Below, one piece after another: positions 25,623 to 34,354 of a stretch of 64,000 nucleotides of DNA. Origin of the DNA: Streptomyces sp. NBC_00663 (GTDB lineage Bacteria > Actinomycetota > Actinomycetes > Streptomycetales > Streptomycetaceae); NCBI RefSeq assembly GCF_036226885.1, contig NZ_CP109027.1:4340001-4404000 (forward strand). The letters run 5' to 3'. The notes below the pieces were generated by a model. It saw only the letters and a list, made by a program, of their open reading frames with translations, did not search any database and was not told the origin of the DNA. The stretch's first letter is position 1. Each line of letters opens with the position of its first letter. The position numbers and the translations under genes were made by a program.

Positions 25623-26444
25623 GTGGAAAACCACTCCTTGCCCCGCACAGCGGCCTTCTTTGACCTGGACAAGACGGTCATTGCGAAGTCGAGCACGCTC
25701 ACGTTCAGCAAGTCGTTCTACCAAGGCGGGCTGATCAACCGCAGGGCCGCCGTCCGGACGGCTTACGCCCAGTTCGTCTTCCTCGTGGGCGGTATGGACC
25801 ACGACCAGATGGAGCGGACCCGCGAGTACCTCTCCCAGCTCGTGCGCGGCTGGAACGTCCAGCAGGTCAAGGAGATCGTCGCCGAGACCCTGCACGACCT
25901 GATCGACCCGATCATCTACGACGAGGCCGCCTCCCTCATCGAGGAGCACCACACCGCGGGACGCGACGTCGTGATCGTGTCCACCTCGGGCGCGGAGGTC
26001 GTCGAGCCGATCGGCGAACTGCTGGGCGCGGACCGCGTGGTGGCGACCCGGATGGTGGTCGGCGAGGACGGCTGCTTCACCGGAGAGGTGGAGTACTACG
26101 CCTACGGCCCGACCAAGGCCGAGGCGATCAAGGAGCTGGCCGAGTCCGAGGGATACGACCTGGAGCGCTGCTACGCCTACAGCGACTCGGCGACCGATCT
26201 GCCGATGCTCCAGTCGGTCGGTCACCCGCACGCCGTGAACCCGGACCGCGCACTGCGTCGCGAGGCGCTCGCGCGCGGATGGCCGATTCTCGATTTCCAC
26301 CGGCCGGTCCGACTCAAGCAGCGCTTCCCCACGTTCTCCGTACCGCCCCGTCCGGCCCTCGTCGCGGCGGCGGCCATAGGGGCAGCGGCGGCCACCGCGG
26401 GCCTCGTCTGGTACACGAGCAGGCGCCGGGCGACGGCCCTCTGA
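25623..26444 (+). CDS. HAD-superfamily IB hydrolase with C-terminal membrane anchor
   Basis: About 273 aa and SerB-like. Motif I is FFDLDKTVIAKSS with the nucleophile Asp near residue 13. Motif II Ser/Thr is in VIVSTSGAEV. The late acidic motif is YAYSDSATDLPML. A C-terminal helix (LVAAAAIGAAAATAGLVWYT) followed by Arg residues anchors it to the membrane. Streptomyces orthologues are annotated as morphological-differentiation-associated, and the gene sits next to the Tad locus in mycobacteria too (Rv3661). GTG 25623 is preferred over ATG 25611 because a TATGCT box overlaps that ATG. The substrate is unknown. Confidence 0.87.
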   Translation: MENHSLPRTAAFFDLDKTVIAKSSTLTFSKSFYQGGLINRRAAVRTAYAQFVFLVGGMDHDQMERTREYLSQLVRGWNVQQVKEIVAETLHDLIDPIIYDEAASLIEEHHTAGRDVVIVSTSGAEVVEPIGELLGADRVVATRMVVGEDGCFTGEVEYYAYGPTKAEAIKELAESEGYDLERCYAYSDSATDLPMLQSVGHPHAVNPDRALRREALARGWPILDFHRPVRLKQRFPTFSVPPRPALVAAAAIGAAAATAGLVWYTSRRRATAL

Positions 26445-26567
26445 GCTGGGCCACCGTCACGACTGTGACCTTCTGCGGCGTATCGGTGCCCGTTTAGCGC
26501 CCGTTTGAGAGTAAAAGTAAAGAACTACAGCCAGCACTTCCGCTTGCCCGGGTCCTGGAGTACAAAG

Positions 26568-26800
26568 GGGTTAACGGCCCGCGAGACCAAGGACATCCGA
26601 GAGGATCACCTTCAATAACGCATTTGGCCCCACGGACCGAGCATGAACACTGGGCACCCACGCGACGTCGACCCGTCGATTACGGGCCAGCCGCACCAGG
26701 TGACGGGCAAAGTTCCCGGCCTGATGGGCAACATATCGAGGACGCTTGGTAACCGGGTGAACATGCCAGCGGCGGTACGAGTCTTCGTACCGCCGCAACC
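26568..26800 (+). ncRNA. Probable 6S-like small RNA (scr3559 type)
   Basis: A 390-bp gap after the HAD gene holds no plausible ORF but has an RNA-gene layout. A possible promoter is TTCCGC, a 17-bp spacer and TACAAA, placing the start near 26568. The end is a strong hairpin at 26769-26796. From memory, S. coelicolor encodes the conserved, abundant small RNA scr3559 at this same position beside the HAD gene, and it has been reported as 6S-like and to affect development and antibiotic production. The strand and 5' end here are inferred from the promoter and hairpin, not measured. Confidence 0.6.
26769..26796 (+). terminator. Hairpin ending the small RNA
   Basis: A perfect 12-bp stem (GCGGCGGTACGA with TCGTACCGCCGC) with a GTCT tetraloop. 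It lies 38 bp beyond the end of the convergent Fic-like gene, so it can serve both directions. Confidence 0.75.
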
Positions 26801-26833
26801 CTGTTCCGGGGCTTCTCGCTCTGCCCGGACCTC

Positions 26834-27658
26834 TTACGCCGCCCCGCGCTGTAGCGCCTCGCACACCGCCGTCGACTCGCGCACTCCGAGCTCGACCGCC
26901 TTGCCGCAGTGGGTGATCCAGGCGGCCATCCCCTCCGGAGTGCCGGAGACATAGCCTTCGAGCGCCGCCAGATAGGCCGCCCGGCCCAGTTCGGCGTGGC
27001 CGACCTCCGCCGGGCAGATGGACTTGGGGTCGAGACCGCTGCCGATCAGCACGATGCGCTCGGCCGCGCGCGCGACAAGGCCGTTGCGGGAGGTGAAGGG
27101 GCGCAGCGCGAGGAGTTCGCCGTGCACGACGGCCGCCGTCACCAGCGCGGGGGCAGAGCTGCCCGCGATGATCAGTTCGGACAGCCCCTCCAGGCGGCCG
27201 TTGACCTCCGCGGCGCCCGGCAGCGGCAGTTCGATCAGCGGCTCGTCCACTGGTTCGCCCTCCTGGCGCGGGCGCCCGACCTCGTCGCCGTTGGTCGCCG
27301 CGGCCACCAGATGCAGCCGGGCCAGGACCCGCAGCGGGGACTGCCTCCAGATGGACAGCAGTTGGCCCGCCTCGGCGGTCAGCCTGAGCGCGGCGCCCAC
27401 CACGCGCGCCTCGTCGTCCCCGCTGAAGTCGGAGCGGCGACGCACCTCTTCGAGAGCCCAGTCGGCGCCGGACAGCGCCGCGGAGCCCCGGGCGCCGCGC
27501 AGCGCGGCCTCGCCGGTGACCGTGTTGCTGCGGCGTCGCATGATCCGGTGCCCGTAGACCCGGTCCACGGCCTTGCGCACGGACTCCACGGAGTCGGCCA
27601 CGCCGGGCAGCGAGCCCAGGGCCGCGAGCGGGTCGGCGGTCGCACCTGTCGTACTCAT
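26834..27658 (-). CDS. Fic-like domain protein with a degenerate active site
   Basis: A 274-residue helical protein starting MSTTGATADPLAALG. Near residues 183-195 it has LRPFTSRNGLVAR, which resembles the Fic core HPFxxGNGRxxR. The lead His and the second Arg are changed, so AMP-transfer activity is doubtful. It is annotated in many actinomycetes as an oxidoreductase or Fic/Doc protein, and the Tad-HAD-Fic order is shared with mycobacteria. The start codon lies inside a perfect palindrome and has no ribosome site. TAGTGT ends 7 nt upstream, which suggests a leaderless mRNA. Confidence 0.75.
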   Translation of the reverse strand: MSTTGATADPLAALGSLPGVADSVESVRKAVDRVYGHRIMRRRSNTVTGEAALRGARGSAALSGADWALEEVRRRSDFSGDDEARVVGAALRLTAEAGQLLSIWRQSPLRVLARLHLVAAATNGDEVGRPRQEGEPVDEPLIELPLPGAAEVNGRLEGLSELIIAGSSAPALVTAAVVHGELLALRPFTSRNGLVARAAERIVLIGSGLDPKSICPAEVGHAELGRAAYLAALEGYVSGTPEGMAAWITHCGKAVELGVRESTAVCEALQRGAA

Positions 27659-27668
27659 GAGTACGACA
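27647..27668. promoter_or_regulatory. Perfect 22-bp palindrome over the Fic-like start codon
   Basis: The half-site TGTCGTACTCA is followed directly by its exact reverse complement. The ATG of the Fic-like gene sits at the centre and the putative -10 box TAGTGT overlaps the right edge. This is the geometry of an operator for a dimeric repressor. The divergent ATPase gene begins about 90 bp to the right and might share control. Confidence 0.5.
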
Positions 27669-27759
27669 CTACGCAACCGCGGCCCGCACCCCACGAAGGA
27701 GTGGTCTTCTTCACGCACTCCTGCCACGTACAGCTATCACGCCACTACCCTTTGTGAAC

Positions 27760-28740
27760 ATGAAAATTGCTTTCGTCGGGAAGGGCGGCAGCGGGAAGAC
27801 CACCCTGTCCTCCCTGTTCATCCGCCATCTCGCCACGACCGGTGCGCCGGTCGTCGCCGTCGACGCCGACATCAACCAGCATCTGGGCGCCGCCCTCGGT
27901 CTCGACGAGGCGGAGGCCGCCGCACTGCCCGCGATGGGCGAGCGGCTGCCGCTGATCAAGGAGTACCTGCGCGGCGGCAATCCGCGGATCGCCTCCGCCG
28001 AGACGATGATCAAGACGACCCCGCCCGGCGCGGGCTCCCGCCTGTTGCGGGTGCGCGAGGACAACCCGGTCTACGAGGCCTGTGCCCGGCCGGTGGAACT
28101 CGACGGCGACACCGTCCGTTTGATGGTCACCGGCCCCTTCACCGACGCCGACCTGGGGGTCGCCTGCTACCACTCCAAGACCGGAGCGGTGGAGCTGTGC
28201 CTGAACCACCTGGTGGACGGTCAGGGCGAGTACGTCGTGGTGGACATGACGGCCGGCTCCGACTCCTTCGCCTCCGGCATGTTCACCCGCTTCGACATCA
28301 CGTTCCTCGTCGCCGAGCCGACCCGGAAGGGGGTCTCCGTCTATCGCCAGTACAAGGAGTACGCCCGGGACTACGGCGTCATGCTGAAAGTCATCGGCAA
28401 CAAGGTGCAGGGCCAGGACGACCTCGACTTCCTGCGCGCCGAGGTCGGGGACGACCTGCTCGTCACGGTCGGGCACTCGGACTGGGTGCGCGCCATGGAG
28501 AAGGGCCGGCCGCCCCGGTTCGCGCTCCTTGAGGACGTCAACCGCCGTGCCCTGCGTCTGCTGCACACGGCCGTCGACGCGACGTACGACCTGCGCGACT
28601 GGGAGCGCTACACCCAGCAGATGGTGCACTTCCATCTGAAGAACGCCCGGTCCTGGGGCAACGAGCGCACCGGGGCCGACCTGGCGGCGCAGGTCGACCC
28701 CGGTTTCGTCCTCGGCGAGAGCTTGGTACCGAGCGCCTGA
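27760..28740 (+). CDS. CooC/MinD-like P-loop ATPase
   Basis: About 326 aa. It starts MKIAFVGKGGSGKTTLSSL, a deviant Walker A with the signature Lys (KGGSGKTT), and has AVDADINQHLG and VVVDMTAGSDSF as later nucleotide-binding segments. This is the SIMIBI class used for metal-cluster insertion (CooC) or positioning (MinD). No metalloenzyme operon is adjacent, so the client is unknown. TACCCT ends at 27751, so a leaderless start at ATG 27760 fits; GTG 27754 is an alternative. It is divergent from the Fic-like gene. Confidence 0.82.
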   Translation: MKIAFVGKGGSGKTTLSSLFIRHLATTGAPVVAVDADINQHLGAALGLDEAEAAALPAMGERLPLIKEYLRGGNPRIASAETMIKTTPPGAGSRLLRVREDNPVYEACARPVELDGDTVRLMVTGPFTDADLGVACYHSKTGAVELCLNHLVDGQGEYVVVDMTAGSDSFASGMFTRFDITFLVAEPTRKGVSVYRQYKEYARDYGVMLKVIGNKVQGQDDLDFLRAEVGDDLLVTVGHSDWVRAMEKGRPPRFALLEDVNRRALRLLHTAVDATYDLRDWERYTQQMVHFHLKNARSWGNERTGADLAAQVDPGFVLGESLVPSA

Positions 28741-28804
28741 CGGCTCCTGACGGCTGGTGCCTGGCCTCGGGGCCCCGGCTAGTGCCCCGGCCCCGGAGTC
28801 CTGG

Positions 28805-30079
28805 CTACTGCTTGGCCGCCGGAGCTCCCGGTACGCCCTTCGGGGCCGGGGCCGGGTGGCCCGAGAGGAAGGACGCCCAGCCCTGCTTCGGGGCCTCGCC
28901 GACGCCGAGGCTCCGCATCTTGGCCAGGGCCTCGGGGTCCTGGGCGTCCAGCCAGTCGGCGAGCTGCCGGAAGGAGACACAGCGCACGTCGGGCTTGTTG
29001 CAGACCTGCTCGACGGTCTCCTCGACGGCACGCATGTAGGTGCCGCCGTTCCAGGACTCGAAGTGGTTGCCGATGATCAGCGGGGCGCGGTTGCCGTCGT
29101 AGGCGCGGTGGAAGCCCTTGAGCAGGCCGTCGCGCATCTGGTCGCCCCAGAACTCGTACTTGTTCGGGTCACCCTGGGTGTTGGTGCCGGACTGGTTGAC
29201 CATGAAGTTGTAGTCCATGGTCAGCTGCTCGTAGGAGTGCCCGGGGAACGGCACGAGCTGCATCGACAGATCCCACAGGCCCTCCTTCTTCCGGGGCCAG
29301 AGCTGGTCGTTGACGCCGCTGGTGTCGTAGCGGAAGCCCAGCTCCCGGGCCGCCTTCATGAAGTTCTTCTGCCCCTCCAGGCAGGGCGTGCGGGCGCCGA
29401 CGAGCTCCTTGTCGTAGTCGAAGGGGAGCGGGGAGGCCTTCTTCATGCCGGTGTTGGTCTTCCAGGACTTCACGAACTGCTTCGCCTGGGCGATCTCGTC
29501 CTTCCACTCCGCGACCGACCACTGGCCGACGCCGCCGTTGCTGCCGCAGAAGTGGCCGTTGAAGTGCGTGCCGATCTCGTTGCCCTCCAGCCACGCGCCG
29601 CGCAGCTGCTTCACGGTCTCGGCGATGCCCTCCTCGTCGTTGAAGCCGATGTCGGAGCGGCCCGGGGAGTGCTGCGGCGGCCGGTAGAGGTCCCGCTTCT
29701 CCTCCGGCAGCATGTACACGCCGCTGAGGAAGTAGGTCATGGTCGCGTTGTTCGCCTTGGCGACCTTGCGGAAGTGGGAGAACAGCTTCTGGCCGTCCTC
29801 ACCCGCGCCGTCCCAGGAGAACACCACGAACTGCGGCGGCTTCTGACCGGGCTTCATCCGTTCCGGCCGGGGCAGGTGCGGCTGGGCTCCGGTGTACGCG
29901 GTGGAGCCGTCGCCGATCAGGCGGACCGCGCTCTTGGGGGGTGCCTGGGCCGGCTTGGCCTTCTGCGGGCCCGAGGCCCCTTCCTTGGAACCGTCCGTGC
30001 CGATCGCGCAACCGGCGAGCGATGCGGCACAGACCGCGGCGACCACGGCGCCGGCGGCGATCCTCTGGGTGGCGGCCAT
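28805..30079 (-). CDS. Polysaccharide-deacetylase-like lipoprotein
   Basis: About 424 aa. The type II signal peptide ends AASLAGC, and a Pro/Lys/Ala linker follows. The globular part has NodB-like marks: VVFSWDGAGEDG near residue 88, then EIGTHFNGHF with the HxxxH metal pair near residue 170, and IGNHFESWNGGTY later. Four or more cysteines (NGHFCG, TPCLEG, EQVCNK, RCVSF) suggest disulfides outside the cell. It probably binds or modifies a surface glycan, but activity is not shown. The ATG is preferred at 30079, after GTGGGCGG. Confidence 0.75.
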   Translation of the reverse strand: MAATQRIAAGAVVAAVCAASLAGCAIGTDGSKEGASGPQKAKPAQAPPKSAVRLIGDGSTAYTGAQPHLPRPERMKPGQKPPQFVVFSWDGAGEDGQKLFSHFRKVAKANNATMTYFLSGVYMLPEEKRDLYRPPQHSPGRSDIGFNDEEGIAETVKQLRGAWLEGNEIGTHFNGHFCGSNGGVGQWSVAEWKDEIAQAKQFVKSWKTNTGMKKASPLPFDYDKELVGARTPCLEGQKNFMKAARELGFRYDTSGVNDQLWPRKKEGLWDLSMQLVPFPGHSYEQLTMDYNFMVNQSGTNTQGDPNKYEFWGDQMRDGLLKGFHRAYDGNRAPLIIGNHFESWNGGTYMRAVEETVEQVCNKPDVRCVSFRQLADWLDAQDPEALAKMRSLGVGEAPKQGWASFLSGHPAPAPKGVPGAPAAKQ

Positions 30080-30386
30080 GTTCCGCCCACCTACTTCCTT
30101 CTGTCTCGGGAACTGGGGCCAACGACAGCGCCGCCAAGCTCGCACGAGACCGAGAAGGAATTAGTACGACAAGCCGATCAAATATCTGCATCACTCTGAT
30201 GGGTGACTTATTAGCCCATTTGCCAGGAAAGTCTATGCCTGGCCTTTACTCTGAATTACGATCCGTTTACCGAGCGTTGATTCATCCCGCCGCTGCACGC
30301 CGTGACCCACGGCCGCGACCCGACCCCCGCCAGAGCCGGGGGACCACCTGTTCCGCGACCGCGCTGCCCCGGAGGAGACGGGAATT
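30080..30386. promoter_or_regulatory. Divergent promoter region with inverted repeat
   Basis: About 307 bp with no ORF, AT-rich between 30160 and 30290. An inverted repeat GCCAGG-N10-CCTGGC lies at 30223-30244 and could be an operator. The region should drive the lipoprotein leftward and the SulP fusion rightward. GGAGGAG precedes the SulP start. Confidence 0.4.
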
Positions 30387-32852
30387 ATGTCCGCCTGCGT
30401 CCCCACCCGCGCCGCCGACTCAAGTCGGCCCAAGCGCATCCACCGACCCCACAGCCCCCCGCCGTCCGGGCCCCGCCGCTTCCGTGTCGCGGGCGCCGAC
30501 GTGTCCGCCTCGATCGCGGTCTTCCTGATCGCCCTACCCCTGTCCCTCGGCATCGCCCTCGCCACCGGCGCCCCCCTCCAGGCAGGCCTCGTCGCCGCCG
30601 CCGTAGGAGGCCTGGTCGCCGGCCGGCTCGGCGGCTCCCCGCTCCAGGTGAGCGGCCCGGCCGCCGGGCTCACGGTCGTCACCGCCGACCTCATCCACCG
30701 CTACGGCTGGCGGACGACCTGCGCCATCACGGTCCTCGCCGGTCTCGCCCAACTGGGCCTCGGCTGTCTGCGCGTGGCGCGCACCGCGCTCGCCGTCAGC
30801 CCCGCGATCGTGCACGGCATGCTCGCCGGCATCGGCGTCACCATCGCCGTGGCCCAGCTGCACATCGTCCTCGGCGGCACCCCGCAGAGTTCCGTCCTGG
30901 CCAACCTCCGGGCACTGCCCGCCCAGTTGGCCCGCCTCGACCCCGCCGCGGTGTCGGTGAGCGCGCTGACCCTGGCGCTGCTGCTGCTCTGGCCGCGCAT
31001 CCCCGGCCGGCTCGGCCGTCTGCTGCGCAGGATCCCGGCCGCGCTCGTCGCCGTCACCGGGGCCAGTGCGGCGGCCGCGCTCCTCGGGCTGACCCTGCCC
31101 AAGGTCGACCTGCCGTCCTGGAGCAGTCATGCCCTGGCCGGACTCCCCGAGGGCCCGGTGCTCGGTCTCGTCGCCGCCGTCCTGACGACCACCCTGGTGT
31201 GCAGCGTGCAGTCGCTGCTCGGCGCGGTCGCCGTGGACAAGATGGCGGCCGGTCGGCCAGGGCTGACCGCCCGGGTCGGCCGCTCCGACCTGGACCGCGA
31301 GCTGCTCGGCCAGGGCGCCGCCAACATCGTCTCCGGCGCGCTCGGCGGGCTCCCGGTCGCCGGGGTCGCCGTGCGGAGTTCAGCGAATGTGAACGCGGGC
31401 GCGGTGAGCCGGAACTCCACGATGTTGCACGGCGTTCTCGTAGTGATCGCCGCGCTGCTGATGGTCCCGGTCCTGGAGTTCATCCCGCTCGCCTCGCTCG
31501 CCGCCCTGGTGATGGCCGTCGGCATCCAGATGGTGTCCCTGCACCACATCCGCACGGTGACCCGCCACCGAGAGGTCCTGGTGTACGCCGTCACCACCCT
31601 CGGCGTGGTGGTCCTCGGCGTCCTGGAGGGCGTGGCGCTCGGCATCGCCGTGGCCGTCGCCGTCGCCCTGCACCGCCTCACCCGCACCCGAATCACCCAC
31701 GAGCACGACGAAGAGGAAGGAGTCCATCACGTCCAGGTGAGAGGCCAGTTGACGTTTCTCGCGGTGCCCCGGCTCAGCCGGGCCCTGCACCTCGTGCCCC
31801 AAGGCGCCGACGTCGTCGTCGAGTTGGACGGTTCCTTCATGGACCACGCGGCGTTCGAGGCACTCCAGGACTGGCAGAACTCCCACACCGCGCAGGGCGG
31901 CACCGTCGAGCTCACCGGCCGCCGGGCAGGGGTCCGGATCGCCGAGCCCGGAGAGGCCGTAGAGCCCCACACCGGTTCCGGAGCCCCGAGGGACTCCGCC
32001 GATCCCGCCACCGCCGCGGGCTGCCGATGCAGCCCCTGGACTCCCTGGCGCAACCACCAGTGCGAGGACCCGCGGTCCGCACCGCGGCCCGCCCCGCACC
32101 AGGACCGGTCCGAGGGCTCCGGCACGACGGGCGGCACCGGCGCGTCCAGTACCAGCGGTCATGAACTGGCCCGCGGCATCAGCGCGTTCCAGCGCCACAC
32201 CGCCCCTCTGGTGCGGGGCGAGCTGGCGCGGCTGGCCCGGGAGGGCCAGCGCCCCTCCCAGCTCTTCCTCACCTGCGCCGACTCGCGTCTGGTCACCTCG
32301 ATGATCACCTCCAGTGGTCCGGGCGACCTGTTCGTGGTGCGCAACGTGGGCAATCTCGTTCCCCTGCCCGGCGAGGAGAGCGGGGACGACTCGGTCGCCG
32401 CCGCGATCGAGTACGCGGTGGACGTGCTGAAAGTGCGGTCCATCACGGTCTGCGGCCACTCCGGGTGCGGAGCCATGCAGGCGCTGCTCAACTCCGAGCC
32501 CGGGGGCGTCCAAACGCCGCTCAAGCGGTGGCTGCGGCACGGACTGCCGAGCCTGGAGCGCATGGCCGACGACAGCCGACCGTGGGCGAGACTCGCCGGC
32601 CGGGCGCCCGCGGACGCGGTGGAGCAGCTCTGTCTGACCAACGTGGTCCAGCAGCTGGAGCATCTGCGGGCGCACGACTCGGTGGCCAGAGCCCTGCGCG
32701 AGCGGGAGCTGGAGCTGCATGGGATGTACTTCCACGTGGGCGAGGCGCAGGCCTATCTGCTCACCGAGGTGTCCGACGCGGGGGTGTTCGACCACGTGAC
32801 GGGGCATGTGACCGACGCCGAGGCCGCCGAGGAGCTGCCCAGCCCGGCATAG
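30387..32852 (+). CDS. SulP-type anion transporter fused to a beta-carbonic anhydrase
   Basis: An 821-residue fusion. Residues about 38-440 are a SulP permease with 10-12 helices, including the signature region SPLQVSGPAAGLTVVTADLI. A STAS domain follows at about 450-530. A Cys/Pro/Ser linker leads to a beta-class carbonic anhydrase at about 590-810. Its zinc ligands are C630, H691 and C694, with the D632-R634 dyad in CADSR and the GHSGCGA motif. Such fusions probably move bicarbonate and interconvert it with CO2 at the membrane. The acyl start is supported by GGAGGAG upstream. It stands alone in its transcription unit. Confidence 0.92.
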   Translation: MSACVPTRAADSSRPKRIHRPHSPPPSGPRRFRVAGADVSASIAVFLIALPLSLGIALATGAPLQAGLVAAAVGGLVAGRLGGSPLQVSGPAAGLTVVTADLIHRYGWRTTCAITVLAGLAQLGLGCLRVARTALAVSPAIVHGMLAGIGVTIAVAQLHIVLGGTPQSSVLANLRALPAQLARLDPAAVSVSALTLALLLLWPRIPGRLGRLLRRIPAALVAVTGASAAAALLGLTLPKVDLPSWSSHALAGLPEGPVLGLVAAVLTTTLVCSVQSLLGAVAVDKMAAGRPGLTARVGRSDLDRELLGQGAANIVSGALGGLPVAGVAVRSSANVNAGAVSRNSTMLHGVLVVIAALLMVPVLEFIPLASLAALVMAVGIQMVSLHHIRTVTRHREVLVYAVTTLGVVVLGVLEGVALGIAVAVAVALHRLTRTRITHEHDEEEGVHHVQVRGQLTFLAVPRLSRALHLVPQGADVVVELDGSFMDHAAFEALQDWQNSHTAQGGTVELTGRRAGVRIAEPGEAVEPHTGSGAPRDSADPATAAGCRCSPWTPWRNHQCEDPRSAPRPAPHQDRSEGSGTTGGTGASSTSGHELARGISAFQRHTAPLVRGELARLAREGQRPSQLFLTCADSRLVTSMITSSGPGDLFVVRNVGNLVPLPGEESGDDSVAAAIEYAVDVLKVRSITVCGHSGCGAMQALLNSEPGGVQTPLKRWLRHGLPSLERMADDSRPWARLAGRAPADAVEQLCLTNVVQQLEHLRAHDSVARALRERELELHGMYFHVGEAQAYLLTEVSDAGVFDHVTGHVTDAEAAEELPSPA

Positions 32853-32905
32853 GTCAGGCCCCGCCCGCGCACCCCGTCGGCGTACCTCGCCCGCACGCCC
32901 CCCGC

Positions 32906-33508
32906 TCAGCGGAGACCGGATGTCTCCGCCGGGTGGGGTGGGGCGGGGATCGGATTGCACGGGGCGACCTCACCGCGGAAGAAGGCGAGGCCGGTGACCG
33001 GCTGGAAGCTCCCGTCGGGCTGGCGCTGCCCCATCTTCTCGACGGCCAGGGAGTCCCCGCGCCGCAGGTCGAACACCCAGCTGGGGCCCTCAACCGCATC
33101 GGAGCGGCCACGGACCCCTTCTCCCCGGGGCTCGGTGCACTCGTAGCCGTTCGGCACCTTGTCCACGACCACATGGATGCCGTTGGCCTTGAGCCGTTCG
33201 ACAAGTCCGTCCGGCAGGGTGCCGCCGAGGCCGAACTCGTTCATGGTGACCGTCAGGGTCCCGTCCGCGTGCGACACCACCGCGTAGGCCGGGCTCTCGG
33301 CGGGGGAGCCCGGCATCAGCAGCCAGGCGCCCGCGACGGCGGCGCAGGCCAGGCCGACCAGGCCGAGCCTCGGCGCGGCGAGGGCCCTGAGGCGCCGGTT
33401 CCTCACGGACGTCGGCGCCGTGTCCGTCGTACGGTCGTCCGCGCGCAGGTCGATCTCGCGGCGGAGTTCCGCCAGCAGCCGGTCCTCGAATGTCGTCCTG
33501 GTGGTCAT
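32906..33508 (-). CDS. Membrane anti-sigma-like partner of the ECF sigma factor
   Basis: A 200-residue protein with an N-terminal cytoplasmic part of about 45 residues, one helix (LGLVGLACAAVAGAWLLMPG) and an outer domain. The outer part has TLTVTMNEFGLGGTLPDGL and two cysteines (YECTEP and APCNPI). It overlaps the sigma gene by 4 bp (ATGA), the usual sign of a sigma/anti-sigma pair. No zinc-binding HxxxCxxC motif is present, so it is not a ZAS-type anti-sigma factor and the role is inferred from context. Confidence 0.72.
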   Translation of the reverse strand: MTTRTTFEDRLLAELRREIDLRADDRTTDTAPTSVRNRRLRALAAPRLGLVGLACAAVAGAWLLMPGSPAESPAYAVVSHADGTLTVTMNEFGLGGTLPDGLVERLKANGIHVVVDKVPNGYECTEPRGEGVRGRSDAVEGPSWVFDLRRGDSLAVEKMGQRQPDGSFQPVTGLAFFRGEVAPCNPIPAPPHPAETSGLR

Positions 33509-34125
33509 GCTTCTCCCCCGGTTCCTCCGGTGACGTATGACAGGGATGTGCCGCGCGGGCCGTCGGCGGGCTCACCCGCCGCCCGGCGCAGCGACTTGCG
33601 GGCCCGGTGCAGCCGTACGCGAGCCGTGACCTGGGCGATGCCCAGTGCGGCGGCGGTCTCGGAGACCGTCAGCTGATCGACCACGATCAGCTCCAGAACG
33701 GCTCGCTCCCCCGCGGGGAGCCGTTCCAGCGCGGCGAGGGCGCGGCGGCCCGGGGACTCGGCGTCGAGCTTGTCCTCCAGGCGGGCGATGTCGTCCGGCT
33801 CCAGCAGCCGGCGCCCCGAGATCCGCCGGTCGCGGGCCGATTCGCGGGCCATCCTGCGGTACTCCCCCGCGACGACGTTGCGGGCGATGCCGTAGAGCCA
33901 GGCCGTCTCGCTGCCCCGGCCCGGGCGGTAGGTGTGGGCCGAGTCCAGGACCGCGAGGAAGATCTCGGCGGTCAGGTCGGCGACGGTGTGCGGGTCCGCG
34001 ACACGCCGGGCCACGAATGATGTCACCGCGTCCACATGCCGCCGGTAGAACTCCTCGAAGAGTTCAGGGTCATGGACCGCCGCCTGCGGCCCGCCCCGTA
34101 TCCCTTGCACGCGTACCCCCTTCAT
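33505..34125 (-). CDS. ECF-type RNA polymerase sigma factor
   Basis: A 206-residue sigma-70 family protein with regions 2 and 4. Region 2 runs over ELFEEFYRRHVDAVTSFVARRV to TAWLYGIARNVVAGEYRR. Region 4 runs over RALAALERLPAGERAVLELIVVDQLTVSE to GIAQVTARVRLHRARKSLRR. It starts MKGVRVQGIRG. The gene lies immediately upstream of its membrane partner and diverges from acsA, so it may direct its own operon. No cognate promoter could be identified. Confidence 0.9.
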   Translation of the reverse strand: MKGVRVQGIRGGPQAAVHDPELFEEFYRRHVDAVTSFVARRVADPHTVADLTAEIFLAVLDSAHTYRPGRGSETAWLYGIARNVVAGEYRRMARESARDRRISGRRLLEPDDIARLEDKLDAESPGRRALAALERLPAGERAVLELIVVDQLTVSETAAALGIAQVTARVRLHRARKSLRRAAGEPADGPRGTSLSYVTGGTGGEA

Positions 34126-34354
34126 GTCGGTGGCGCTGTCACCCGTACTTGGAGCGGAGTGTGAAAGGCGTTACAGGGACTGAACTCTGCCTGGTCGGCG
34201 TCCGTGGGTACGGATGACGTCGGCCACCGCGAGAGACGGAAGAAATCCCGCCCACAGGTCTAAACCAATTTTCCGTCGGCCCTTGTCAGCGCACCCCCTG
34301 GTCTGATGAGCTGTGGCCTGGGACACAACGGACACCCTGGGAAAGGGAGATGTC

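Noticed and set aside
26571..26864. 97-residue minus-strand frame over the small RNA region
   Set aside because: No ribosome site, poor codon bias, and it overlaps the hairpin and the Fic-like gene end; the RNA reading fits better.
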